From positions 28,882,501 to 28,946,500 of the forward strand of contig CM060895.1 of assembly GCA_030762935.1 (NCBI GenBank): a stretch of 64,000 bases of DNA, read 5' to 3'. Shown here one piece after another: positions 22,563-32,867 of the stretch. The notes under the pieces are model-generated. The model worked only from the letters and a program-made list of their open reading frames with translations, did no database searches and was not told the DNA's origin. The DNA comes from Hymenopus coronatus. Taxonomy: Eukaryota > Arthropoda > Insecta > Mantodea > Hymenopodidae. The translations under genes and the position numbers were made by a program. Each line of letters starts with the position of its first letter. The stretch's first letter is position 1.

Positions 22563-22902
22563 AGTGCCACAGCGTCACAATATTCACTTTTATTTTACTG
22601 AAGTGTTCCCATGTAAATAAGACCGTTTATCTATGAGACTTTAAAAACGAATACTTGGAAAATCAATTAATCTCAGTTATATTTCTGTTAGAGCCCACAA
22701 TTGGCTTTACCACTTATTACTATATTATGTAGGCTATGCTGTGTTTTAAGCCCCATCGGGTTGTGTAATAACAGAAGTTTCTAAATTTACTGTATCTGCT
22801 GACATAACATCAGCTATAGCAAATGCTTTCAGCCCATAGTTAGTATATTTGTTAAATATGAACTACCAAGAAAAACAATTACCCTTAAGTGCTAACAATT
22901 GC
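22563..22902. other. Unassigned stretch between LINE A and piggyBac remnant
   Basis: No motif is recognised. It may include the 3' side of the truncated piggyBac. Confidence 0.4.
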
Positions 22903-23996
22903 TCAGCTGCAGCAAGATAGTGAGAAGTATTTCTGGAAATGATGTACTATTATTTCAAATGCTTCTCTTATGGGAGCTAACTTATCAATCTCCTTTCTCA
23001 AGTTTCTGTCTCTTACATCATCAAAATGCATGCATTGTTTGAGAAAATGAAATCTTTGTTCACTCATTGATAAGTGACATGATTCTAGTGATTGCTTTGG
23101 AATTGTCCCACATTTGATAACTGTTTTTCCTAGATGATCTCTTTGCTTTGTGTCTATAAGATACAGTAAACCCAACAGTGCTCTGATTTCTGTTTCATAG
23201 GTATTACGACTATGTTGGTCGCTGCTAGAATGTGAGCTGATCATATCATGTAAACATTTGTGCAACTGGTTATTATTCTGATGACATATCAAAAAAAAAA
23301 GGCAAAACAGATCATCTTGTGAATATTAATTTCTTGGGTTCTTTCATTGCCCAGGCAAATGTGTGCATGGGTATGTAGGTTGGTTGGAGGCTTCTGTTTC
23401 AGCCATTCTGTGGTCTTACTTTTACCCAAGAAACACCTTTCATTTGCATCATCACTTACAACATCCTCTTCTTCATCCTCTGACATCTGTTGCTCAGAAG
23501 TTAAATGATCATTAAAGATGAGAAGCTTGTGCAGTTTGTCATCAGGTTGCATATAAGTAGATGTTATACAGCTGTATGCCCAGTGACTGTGTTGACTTCC
23601 AATGTAAACAAACTACACTCCATTACAAATTAGCTCTAACACATGATGGCAAAGAGGCAAATGGATAGCATGTGTGCTCTCAGTTGCATTTCTTTTGGGT
23701 GCACTGTTCTTAGTTGAAGACCTGTCTGCCCACCAATGCTCACTGGGAGTCAACATGTATTTCGTGTCGTGCACAAATCTCTCCTCTTTAGTGATCATTA
23801 GCACTACATTGTCTTCTTCATCTTTAGAATCATTGGAGAAGATGAAATCATCCTCTGCTTCACTAAGTTTGTCATACCTGGCTAATAATGTTGCTGGATC
23901 TGTAGTCCTCCTTTTATTTGGTACAGACATTTCAAATATTTCCAGTAACTGTGAAAATGTAAAAATGAAAAGAATTATCAAAGCAGTGTGAAGCAT
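22903..23996 (-). pseudogene. piggyBac-type transposase, N-terminal half only
   Basis: On the reverse strand, SVPNKRRTTDPATLLARYDKL begins near 23935 with an acidic stretch (SKDEEDNV), followed by SDDANERCFLGKSKTTEWL (23410-23470) and then 22903-23292: EIRALLGLLYLIDTKQRD, SMSEQRFHFLKQCMHFDD and DKLAPIREAFE. These are the DDE_Tnp_1_7 blocks that precede the first catalytic Asp (the family pattern is MSRxRFxxLLxxLRFDD). The sequence ends just after, so the DDD triad is lost. Frames are shifted between blocks. Confidence 0.88.
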
Positions 23997-24660
23997 GTCA
24001 TACAGTATTTACGATAAATCCAATACAGAGCTATTATCCATTTTAACAGTATATAATATAGACATTAAATAGCTTATCTATCAAAGTAGAAACAGAAATG
24101 GTGACACCAATACTGATGTGGCTGACAATTGACAATCAAAGCACACAATGTGGAGACACTTTTTTTTATACTCCCTAACAATAGCCATGTTCAAACAAGA
24201 ATGGTGAAGTACTGACTTTTGAAGTGGAACTCAAAGCCTCACAAAGTCATGTCTGTGGACAACCCAATACAACAACATAACAAAAAGAAAAGGTGACATA
24301 TGTCACCTGGGCAACTATTTGAGGGTTGAAGAACAAGATATGAAACATGCATGTGGGTAGAAAATGAGGAATAGGACAGTAAAAGAAAGTTTTCATGTAT
24401 GATTTCTTTCAAGAGACAGATTATTCTGATAACCAATAAACTAATCCATACTTATACCAAATAATAAATAGTATTTTAGACAGTGGAGCTCCATTGCATT
24501 GAGTTTCAATAAAAATTGAGACATCTTTTTACACTGTTTGCTCCATTTCTCATTTGTAATCTTTGATTTCTTTAGTGTCTCAACCAATTTGTCAATAAAG
24601 ATTAATTAGAAATGGTTTAATTTGGGAACTGATGTGTGTGTACAAACATGTATGTATGAA
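23997..24660. other. Unassigned stretch
   Basis: No motif is recognised. The part next to 23996 may be the 5' flank of the piggyBac remnant; the 65-codon reverse frame at 24239-24436 shows nothing familiar. Confidence 0.4.
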
Positions 24661-25250
24661 ATCACCACTCTAGAAAAACTGGAAAAACCCTAAGTTAAAT
24701 TTTGCAAATTTACTTTTCATCCAAAATTTTTCTGGAAATTTGAAAATATTTTTAAAGAATTTAATATCAAACTGGCTCCTCAAATTAGATATAATTTTCA
24801 GAACTTATTAAATCATCCTTTGAAAGATACCACACCAAAATTCAAAATCAAGAATTTATAAAATGGGTTGCCAAGACTGCAACAAGAATTATATCAGGAA
24901 AACAAAGAGAAATTTCGAAATTAGGATGAAAGAACACTTGAAGATCATTAGATTCAAATACATAGACAAGTGTGCAGTAGCATATCACTTTTGGTCTGAG
25001 AATCATAGCACAAAGGAAAAAAATAGAATTAATAACGTATGCAAAGAAACCTTTGGAACTGTAAATTTGGGTCTATATCTTCATCACCAAGGATGAAGAT
25101 ATTTTCATATAAATTTTGAAGTTCCTACTGTGGATTATGCCATCTTACTAACAAGAAGGGTAGAGGGCAACACAACAGTGAGCTAGATACAACCATGAGT
25201 TGTAGCAACAGTTGACCAAGGAACTGAAGATATTGTAGATGGTCCCTGAA
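24661..25250 (+). pseudogene. Penelope-like element 3' end with GIY-YIG domain
   Basis: This is a 5'-truncated Penelope remnant. It reads KFTFHPKFFWKFENIFKEFNI (about 24700-24765), LNHPLKDTTPKFKI, CQDCNKNYIRKTKRNFEIRMKEHLK (24870-24945, where the YIG is YIR), VAYHFWSENHSTK, and NFEVPTVDYAILLTR near 25115-25160. Compared with 5623-6672 it lacks the whole RT, and the Gly of YIG is replaced by Arg. A stop lies just before CQDC and others follow 25090. Confidence 0.82.
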
Positions 25251-25592
25251 ACCTGTCTTCCCGAACAATTGGTAAGTTGAGCAAAAAGTGTAAAAAGCTG
25301 ACTAAAACTTTATCAAAACTCAATAATCCATACTTTTTTTGCAGATAGATGCGTAAGTGGTTGTCAAATCTAACTGTATAAACTTTGTACAGTTTTATTT
25401 CAAACAGCTTTTAAGTCTATGTTTCTTACTAAACAAGTAAAATATTTAAGTTTATCCAGTAGTAGTTATTAAAAATTGGAATTATATTTAACTATTATTT
25501 CTGCCTTTTCCTCTATGATTTCTGCTTTGCTCCACTAATTTGCAAAGTGGTTTTTATTGTCCAAGATTAACTTTTGTAATTTTTTGGTACAG
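25251..25592. other. End of FASN intron 1
   Basis: AT-rich, ending with a T-rich stretch and cag before 25593. No other feature is seen. Confidence 0.5.
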
Positions 25593-25831
25593 CTAATGGA
25601 TATGCTCGTGCTGAAGCTGCTTGTGCAGTATTACTTCAGAAAACAAAGGAAGCAAGAAGGATTTATGCAACAATGCTTCATGCTAAAACCAACTGTGATG
25701 GCTATAAAGAAGAGGGTATTACATATCCTGCTGGCCACATACAAAAGAAGCTTTTAGAAGAATTTTATCACGAACTGTGCATTGAACCCAGCATTGTTGA
25801 CTTTGTAGAGGCACATGGGACTGGGACTGAG
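25593..25831 (+). CDS. FASN: Fatty acid synthase exon: ketosynthase, EAHGTGT histidine
   Basis: This is the second FASN exon in the window, 17.7 kb downstream of the first. Two bases (ct) complete the codon opened by the previous exon, giving SFDRD-A-NGYARAEAA across the junction, which is the expected KS sequence. The exon ends with VEAHGTGTE, and the first catalytic KS histidine codon is at 25814-25816. The acceptor is gtacag and the donor GTAGAA. The length is 239 nt, leaving in phase 0. Family knowledge: this His pairs with the active-site Cys and the later His for decarboxylative condensation. No frame damage is seen, so the gene appears functional here. Confidence 0.93.
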
Positions 25832-26368
25832 GTAGAAAAGTTTTAATTTATTTTATCCAGTATCTAAAAAAAAGAAAATAATAAGGATTATAACACCATA
25901 TTTTCTGTGTGCTGAAACTCATTTTGGATATTCACAGAGATAGTTAACATTATTTTGTTTTTATCAATATTAAATTTACTCATATTAATATTTATAATCA
26001 TATTTCACCAATTTGAGTATATGTGAATTGCATCAGTCCTCTCATTCTTTTTCTTTCTTTCTTTGTTTTTTTTTCCTTGCTTGTTATTTCTCTTGGGGGG
26101 GGGGGGCTAGATATGATATGGATAAAATGTGTGTTCATAAGGGAGAAAGAGAAATTATCCATTAAAACAAATAATATGACCATTTCTGGTCAACATTACA
26201 TTTCAAAACATATTTGTATAGATAAAAAATACAGCTTTTATCTATTTTTTTCTTGTACCTAAATTTATTCATTAATTTGTTTTTCCACATAGAAGTTTCT
26301 AAGTAGGTAGTGCACATGATGCTATTTGTTCTCTTTTGTTATTTAAATAAAACTGAAAATTTATCCAG
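25832..26368. other. FASN intron 2 (537 bases)
   Basis: Non-coding; it contains a pyrimidine run (ttctttctttctttg, 26051 onwards) and a G12 homopolymer at 26095-26106. No mobile element is recognised. Confidence 0.7.
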
Positions 26369-26596
26369 GTTGGTGATCCAGAGGAACTGGTTGCTCTGGA
26401 CCAAGTGTTTTGCAAAGGAAGGAGAACCCCTCTTCCCATTGGATCTATCAAATCAAACATAGGCCATTCAGAACCAGTCTCTGGTTTATGCTCAATCACA
26501 AAGGCCATCATAGCCATGGAGACAGGTTTTATTCCTCCTAATATTAATTATGAAAATCCAAGAGAAGTTGAGATTCTAACAGCTTGTAGAGCCCAG
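26369..26596 (+). CDS. FASN: Fatty acid synthase exon: ketosynthase, KSNIGH motif
   Basis: This third exon starts VGDPEEL, directly continuing EAHGTGTE of the preceding exon, and carries the KS motif SIKSNIGHSEP. The conserved Lys codon is at 26450-26452 and the second catalytic His at 26465-26467. The rest (GLCSITKAIIAMETGFIPPNI and on) is typical of the thiolase-fold C-terminal half of KS. The acceptor is atccag and the donor GTAAAT. The exon is 228 nt, phase 0 at both ends. Together with the neighbouring exons, the complete Cys-His-His set plus Lys is present, so the KS domain has all its catalytic residues. Confidence 0.93.
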
Positions 26597-26681
26597 GTAA
26601 ATCTTTTTTTAAAGTGTTAAGATTATTATTTAATTACATATACAAGTCAGTCTGCCTCTGGAATATGTGTTTCATTTTCAG
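26597..26681. other. FASN intron 3 (85 bases)
   Basis: A minimal intron, GTAAAT...TTTTCAG, in contrast to the 10-18 kb introns around it. Confidence 0.85.
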
Positions 26682-26879
26682 GTAGTAACTGAGAAGCAGC
26701 CATGGAATGGTCATCTGATTGCCATAAACTCTTTTGGTTTTGGTGGGGCTAATGCTCATGTTCTATTGCGATGGAACACTAAGGAGAAACTGAATGGAAG
26801 TTCCCCTCAAGATTCACTACCACGACTTGTTACTATCTCTGGACGTACAGAGGAAGCTGTCAGAATCATACTTAATGAT
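26682..26879 (+). CDS. FASN: Fatty acid synthase exon: end of ketosynthase and start of linker
   Basis: This exon is separated from the previous one by an 85-base intron. It encodes the glycine-rich KS end SFGFGGANAHVLL and then the KS-MAT linker region (LPRLVTISGRTEEAVRIILND). It is 198 nt and phase 0 at both ends. The acceptor is ttttcag. The donor GTATGT at 26880 is the first of four overlapping GTATGT steps in a GTAT microsatellite. Only the donors at 26880 and 26892 keep the frame with the next exon, and the latter would add four residues (VCMY). I chose 26879 because it is the first donor and needs no extra residues. Confidence 0.9.
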
Positions 26880-26899
26880 GTATGTATGTATGTATGTTA
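26880..26899 (+). repeat. GTAT tetranucleotide repeat at the exon 4 donor
   Basis: The sequence gtatgtatgtatgtatgtt starts exactly at the splice donor, giving four overlapping GTATGT donor candidates at 26880, 26884, 26888 and 26892. Confidence 0.9.
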
Positions 26900-28419
26900 T
26901 ACTGCTTTGATTTGGGAAAATAACTTCATATATGCTTTTGTTTCGAAACCATAAGATTAAGAAGCTCCTTAGGTATGCAGCACCCTTTTATTAATTGTAT
27001 AATGTATATTAGAATTTCTGTGAGGAACCTTACTGAAACTACTACCTATATGCAGGATAACTTGGATAGAAGGGGGTTTTTATGGCTTGAAGTGTTTTAC
27101 AGAAAATGGTTAATAACAGAAACAGTTTTTTTTTATTTGGTTTTTGTTATGAAAGGGGAAGATAAAGATTTAATTGGTAGAAGGAGTGTGCTTATCTCTC
27201 CAGGAAGAAAAAGTTAGATTTAGTGTATAGGAGAAGGGTAATTGATATTATTGAGATAAGAGAAAGAAAACTCAAAGGAAAGGATTAGTGAAATTCTGTT
27301 AGTGTATGTATATTTAGGACTTACCAACCTAAGTTGTATGTGTATTTAGGACTTATTTTGTCTATCTATCCTGGATGAGGCCATTCTGGCTTAGAAAATG
27401 TATGCTTAAGATGGTGTTTCCTTGACTATGGATAATTGTGATATAGTGCTGGTAATGATTTTGTTGATGTATTTTATTATGTGATGTGTGATATGGTTCA
27501 GAACCTAGAGTCTGGTGTCTATCTAGTCCAACTGCTATTGACATGGGGCTGAGAAGTGGCAGAGCTGATGTGTGGTTGATGATGCTGTAATCAGGACATC
27601 TTGGATTGCTTCAGCTATTGTTTGGAGTTGATATTAGTCAGTTGGTTGTGATGTATCTGGGTTTTGTGCCTGAAGTAGGTCTTCCACTGCATAGAGCCAC
27701 AGAGAAATGTTCAGGACCAGAGTGTATTGCACCTCAGATTGCATGGAACACCCTGGTGCTGTCAGTGGTGATGTGTTGAATAATGGTCACAGGTGGAGTC
27801 AGTCTGTGTGATGGCTGTGGTGACTTGTAGCACAGATACAATAAGCTCTGAGCCTGGTCCTGTAGTAGCTATTGCCATCACAAGAAGTGCTTGTCTGCAG
27901 TGCCACAAGTAGTAAAAGTGGGCATTACACCCTACCAAAAAAAAAAAAAAGCAAAAAAAACAAAAAGTGTAGTAGTGGCAGCAGTGTTATACGTCATGTC
28001 AGTAGCAACTGACCATTGCCTCAACATTGATGCCACAGTAGGCATCATTGTAGTGCAGCACGTCTGATGTGGAGCATTACATCCCTGGCAGCTGACCTCA
28101 ATGTGAAGGTAGATTGGATGAAAATGTGAAGGACAGGTACCCTCTCCTGGCAAGTTCAAATCAGTTGGTTGAAGAGAGGCATGGGTTTGCAGCAGAAGAG
28201 AGAGCAGATGACTATGTAGATATCAGAATAACCCAGGGGACACACATACTATCACAAGGCAGCTGTGTTTGCTGCAGTGGATGATTGTTTGGAGCAATAC
28301 ATAACTTACATAACAGCTACAGAAATTTGTTTTATCCATTGTATGATCTAGTTGAATAGTAAAAGAAAATTTTTCTTTTAGTGTTTTTCTCAATTTTGCC
28401 ACCTCAAGTGGAACCTTCA
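26900..28419. other. Intron 4, first part: no recognised element
   Basis: From about 27540 the base composition shifts to more GC (gtggcagcagtgttatacgtc and similar), suggesting inserted DNA, and an A-run lies at 27938-27962. I cannot assign it to any family. Confidence 0.4.
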
Positions 28420-29014
28420 ATGCTGTCGATAGCCTCATATGTGAGCTTTCCTATGTCAGCAATTTTTAATGAGGTATTTTCTCTTCCTAAATACCCTTTC
28501 ACCTGTGACCATACCAGCTCTATACCAGCACTATTCAATGTCCAAACTGCTTAGCAATTTCATCAAATCATAAACATGTTGTGAAGGTGTGTGTGCCTCA
28601 GCCAAAAGTAACTGCTCCTCCATGGTTTGCGTGCTTATATGTGCTATACTTCTAGAAGTAAGCCAAAAAATTATGTCTGATTTTCTGGGGTTTGTGCTTG
28701 GAATTTGAATGAATTGCAATGAATGAATGCTGGTATTACCTAACTATAAAGGAACTTGATGCATTATAGTAAGAATGGTTTGTGAACCACTTTTTAAATA
28801 CTTGATATGTCAATTCTGAATGAAAGTATTCACTGTGCTTGGATTGAGACTTAAATCCAAGTTTGCTTTCAGGAACAAAGTCTGTATCTGCTGAACCCAT
28901 TAGCAGGCTGCCTTTGTCAATTGGAATATTTAAGCCATCAGAACCATTGGAAAACTTCCAACACATTAATCTGCAAGCTTCTGATGACCTAAGTCTGTCT
29001 TGATGATATATAGC
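28420..29014 (-). pseudogene. DDE_3-type transposase fragment (arthropod ISL2EU/Tc1-like group)
   Basis: On the reverse strand: DFVPESKLGFKSQSKHSEYF and VFKKWFTNH near 28780-28870, SSSFIV near 28745, then in another frame NPRKSDIIFWLTSR, HISTQTMEEQLLLAEAHTP (28531-28719), and finally GIELVWSQVKGYLGREN with LKIADIGKLTYEAIDSI (28425-28530). The expected block between is a VMDNAxYHS motif. Here the DNA reads GTTAGGTAATACCAGC, so the second catalytic Asp is lost in a small deletion. The final Glu (IELVW) is kept. The order and motifs fit the DDE_3 transposases common in aphids and spiders. I am sure of the fold and less sure of the superfamily name. Confidence 0.78.
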
Positions 29015-29440
29015 AAAAAATCTGATGTGTTCCATGTCCATTCACATTACGTTCTCTACCTATTCTGCAACACATTATTCCTGCAAAAGGTTTTTCTTCT
29101 AATTACTTCATGCTAATCAAGATAAACATTAACAAAAATAGTGTTGTTACTCATTTCTTTATAGGTGCAAGAGAAATAAAGGAATTCACTAGTCTAAAAT
29201 AATAGTCAAATTTTTTAATAGCTGGTCGCTATGTGATGGCCTTGAAATTCCATTCTATTTACATGACCACGATGTAAAAGATAATATAATATAACTCATG
29301 ACTTCCCATTTGAGAAAAATAAAAATATTGGAAAATTTTATGATTGAATGTCTCAGAAATAGTTAACTCCACAAAAAAAAGGTACCTGAGAGAAATTATG
29401 TGCTTTAACAAGATCTACATTTTTTATATAATATGACTAT
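29015..29440 (-). repeat. Unclassified interspersed repeat, copy 5 (right half, reverse)
   Basis: Read on the reverse strand this matches copy 1 from aaaaaatgtagagcatg to the end (tagcgaccagct, cttgattagcatgaagtaattagaag, and the terminal gtgttccat-gtccattcacattacg). It is cut at 29441 where an LTR-like sequence starts, so the left half is lost. Confidence 0.7.
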
Positions 29441-29441
29441 A

Positions 29442-29836
29442 TGTTGGGGTGTAATACAAGCAGCCACAGGTGCATGAGCAGCTTGCTTCTGAAATCATAA
29501 CTGATTGTTGCTGTGCATTGTTGCACCTGCATAAATGGTCACTACTTCTGAAAGTTTCTTGCCATGTCATTGACGGATATAAAAAAGGAGAGAACGAGCC
29601 TCAGCGAGAGTCAGTCAGTTTCAATTAGAAATGCACAGCTTGCAGCAGCTAAGTCAGATTTTCAACAGGAAGTTTTCAGCTTACATCCTAGCCATAGCTG
29701 CATCAAGCTTGAAAGAAAACTGTATAGCAGAATACACCAAATAAAGACATTTATTTGAAAACAGATTTTTATTTGTATTCAATGGAAGAAATAAAAAGCT
29801 ATTTGTTGTTTGAGCAATAAGGTGAGGTTTTGATAC
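29442..29836 (+). mobile_element. LTR-like sequence of a Gypsy-type element
   Basis: The stretch begins TGTTGGGGTGTAATAC and contains cataactgattgttgc, a TATA-like gatataaaaaagg near 29575 and aataaa signals near 29741 and 29789. It shares blocks with the solo LTR at 9980-10540. Immediately after it, at 29839-29855, tggtgtcagaaatggga resembles a tRNA primer-binding site (probably Leu type). No downstream partner LTR was found, so the element is truncated at its 3' side. The exact LTR end is uncertain. Confidence 0.6.
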
Positions 29837-29838
29837 TC

Positions 29839-32045
29839 TGGTGTCAGAAATGGGATTTAATGTCAAGACGTAGAAGATGATGAAAATCTTACTTGTGGAA
29901 ACAAAGAACATGAAAACCAGAATGGGCTATGGAAACAGAAATGAAATCAGGAATGGGAAAGATGGACTCGAAATGAAATCGGGAATGGAAAAGAAGGATA
30001 TGAAAATGAAATCAGAAATAAAAAAGATGGAAGAGAAAATGAAATTCAATATGGACAAGATGGAACAGAAAATGAAATCTGGAATGGATGAAATGAAATT
30101 TGGAATGGAGAAAGCAAACAAAGTCCATGAATGACTGACCGGCATAGAGAAGGTCATTGAAGTACTTGGGAAGAAAGTGGAAAATTTGGGGAAAAGTTAA
30201 AAGAATGTGATGGAACGATGAAAAACTAATACCCTGGAATGAAGAGCCAACAGCAGTGCCAAAGAACAAAATTCCATGGTGCAAAAGATGATGGATGGAA
30301 TGTTGAAAGACCTGAAGGTCAAGATGACAGGACACAAAATTTGCACAAATCAAGGCACCCAAGTTCAACAAAACATCCACTTTCAAATTCTTCTGCTGAC
30401 AGTTCACCGTTGATGCATCCCATAGCTGATGGACAGCAGAGGAGGAAGTCCCACATCTGAAAGTAGGCCTCCAAGGACAAGTGAAGGAAATACTGAATGC
30501 AATCCCAGCATAAGTGACGTCCAGAGAGATCTGGGAGGCCCTACAGAACTGGTTCAGGAACTATTGTTTGGCTGCAACCTACTGCAGTCATTTTAAATTG
30601 AGGCTTTTACAACAGGAGACACTGCAGGAATTTAACCTGGTGTTTGAATTGATAGTGATGCTACAACCTATTTACATGTCCCAGGAAGCCACCTACTCCT
30701 TCATTAAAAGGTATGTGGAGCAAGATATTGTCGCCCTCCATGGTGTAATGGTTACCATGCTAACTTCATATACCCAAAGTTGCAGGTTCAAACTCTGCGG
30801 AGGACGATGGATTTTTTCGGGTGTAAAAATTCTTAGCATGGCTTCTTTCAAAAGGGAAGTAAAGCCATTGGTCCCGTGTCATAGATTTACGGCACGTAAA
30901 AGAACCTCAAGCCTGATAGAGAGGCCTCTGAGCAAAATTAAGCTGTCTTTCACGCCCAATTTAGAATGGGACACTGAGAACCACAGCAGTTAAAGAGCAT
31001 CCATAAATAACATGCCATTTACATTTTTTGGTGTAAGATATAACAGCTCCTGATACTCGGTAACTACAAGACATTCCAAGAGGTGTTAATGGCAGCACTA
31101 AGGATAGAGGCAGCCAAGATAACAGCTGTGCCGACCTCTAAGAGCAGGAGTATTTGTTATGACAGGAACAGAGAAACAACCCAGAGGTGACAACAACCCT
31201 TCAATGGTGAGGGCTGGCTGTGTGGCCAACCAGGACACCTAGTGAGAGACTGTCCATAACGAAGATGACCAACAGGCAGAAGAAATCGGGGAGACACATT
31301 GATTGAGGTTACGTGCCTAGGACAGAAGAATGGACGACAGCCTCATTGCAGATAGCTGGGTATGATGGAATCTGTGCTGGACATTAGAAGACAAAGGTGC
31401 AGGTGTAACTGTATTCAGATCTGATATAGTAAAGGGCTTGCTGACACAAACACCCAGTCAGCCCTACCAACTAGTGATGGTGTTGTATAACATTTTACCT
31501 GTTGAAAGGGAGGCACTGCAGGAGCTAATAATCGTTGTAGTTGAACTCCCTTAAACTCAACTCATCATCATCTTATTATGGGTTTTTGTGGCCTGTGGGG
31601 AAGGATTATGATACTGGGACTGGATGCCCACAGGAGCAACAAGGTGATGTTCAATGTCGACTGGAAGTCCCTGCATTTCTGCTGAGACAAAGTGTTGCTC
31701 TGGAGCCCCAAAAAACATCCGAGGTTTACAGGATGATCATGAGGGGTGATATAGTTGTGCTCACAAAGAAAAAAAGTTGTGAAAGTGCACCTCGAGGACC
31801 AATAGTCAAGGAACCTTGTATTGGACTGGAAAACACCATTGAACAGATTATGCATTACCCAGACATTGTAGTCTTATCGGGATGAAGTGCCATGAGGCTA
31901 CTCTACACATTGGGCACTGACCATTACATCCGGGCCTGGACAGATTTAGCAAAGTGCGACCAGCAGAAAGTGTATGTTGAGTTAAAGAAAGAAGCAACGA
32001 TTTGTGAGAATAAGGCATACTTCATTCTTTTTAAGGAATAATACA
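29839..32045 (+). pseudogene. Gypsy-like gag and protease, decayed
   Basis: After the primer-site-like sequence, a frame at 29877-30134 encodes a Met/Lys/Glu coiled coil made of MEKKDMKMKSEIKK-like units, as in the gag start of some arthropod Gypsy elements. Capsid sequence follows (SREIWEALQNWFRNYCLAA, LQQETLQEFNLVFEL, 30517-30660), is interrupted by a SINE, and resumes with FQEVLMAALRIEAAK (31075-31120). Then come a zinc knuckle CGQPGHLVRDCP (31210-31260) and a protease-like stretch (DKGAGVTVFRSDIVKGL, 31390-31440; LGLDAHRSNKVMFNVDW near 31615-31665). The region to 32045 still matches the fragment at 48660-49240. No RT or integrase is present. Confidence 0.72.
30729..31034 (+). mobile_element. 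tRNA-derived SINE inserted in gag
   Basis: The 5' part is tRNA-like, with a box A-type tggtgtaatggtta (30741-30754) and box B-type aggttcaaactc (30784-30795). A body follows with gtcccgtgtcatagatttac and ggcacgtaaaagaacc, motifs typical of invertebrate SINEs. The insertion is flanked by AAGATAT at 30722-30728 and 31035-31041, a likely target duplication, and the gag reads on across it. A frame continues from gag into the SINE by chance. Confidence 0.78.
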
Positions 32046-32111
32046 AGATCCTAGTATGTAGTTTCTCTACCAGGATGTACATTGCAAATCTTATAATTTA
32101 TTTACATTACA

Positions 32112-32400
32112 GTTTTATAACTTATATACTAATAACTAAAATATAAAAAAATATAAAATAAAAGTAAAATTATAAATTTCCCATAAGAAATGTTACACAT
32201 TTTTCACTAACACTAAACTATTATTATTAATTGCAGAATCCAGTAATGCAAATAACTTATAGATATAGCTTATATACTAATAACTAAAATAGTTAAAATA
32301 ATATAAAATAAAAGTAAGCTTATAAATTTCCCCTAAGAAATGCTACACATTTTTCACTAACACTAAACTATTATTATTAATTATGGAATCCAAATAACTG
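32112..32400. repeat. Two tandem copies of a ~148-base AT-rich unit
   Basis: Units starting cttatatactaataactaaaat at 32121 and 32269 are 148 bases apart and share aaatttccc.taagaaatg, tacacatttttcac and taacactaaactattatta. The second unit is shorter at its 3' end. Confidence 0.85.
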
Positions 32401-32867
32401 GTAACCAGCTATTGGCTATCAAACTACTAACATTTAACAAAATTTAGCAAAACTAATAACCTCCACTGCTGGTATACAGCAGATTGTGCACTTGTAGCCA
32501 GCACAGTTTATTTTTACATAATTTCGTAATAGTAACTACCATTATAGTGAATTATTATTAACATCTAACCCCAGTTGTTTATTTGGCTCTTCTTTAGATT
32601 ATGTCCCAAAATTTTTTTCCACATAAAAACTAAGTCCAAAGATACTTACTGCACTTAGGATGCGGTCAATAATAGACAACTTCCAATGCTGCCAATATTA
32701 CTCTTGAAACCACACTAGTTTTTGTTATCAACATGCTAAACACCAATTCACTGCAACTATTGTCATGGTTCTCCTTATTTTAATTATACAAAACTATTAC
32801 CTACTTGTTTTGATATATTTTAATTAATGAACTACACTACTGGGGTAAACCTTTCAAATATTTTCAA
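32401..32867. other. Unassigned stretch
   Basis: AT-rich with no recognised motif; possibly includes one end of the Merlin element that follows. Confidence 0.4.

Noticed and set aside
30741..30795. A tRNA gene
   Set aside because: Box A and B-like sequences are present, but stems do not pair properly and a SINE body and target duplication follow.
30514..30993. A single 159-codon open frame as a gene
   Set aside because: The first half is Gypsy-like gag and the second half is read through a SINE; the joint frame is accidental.
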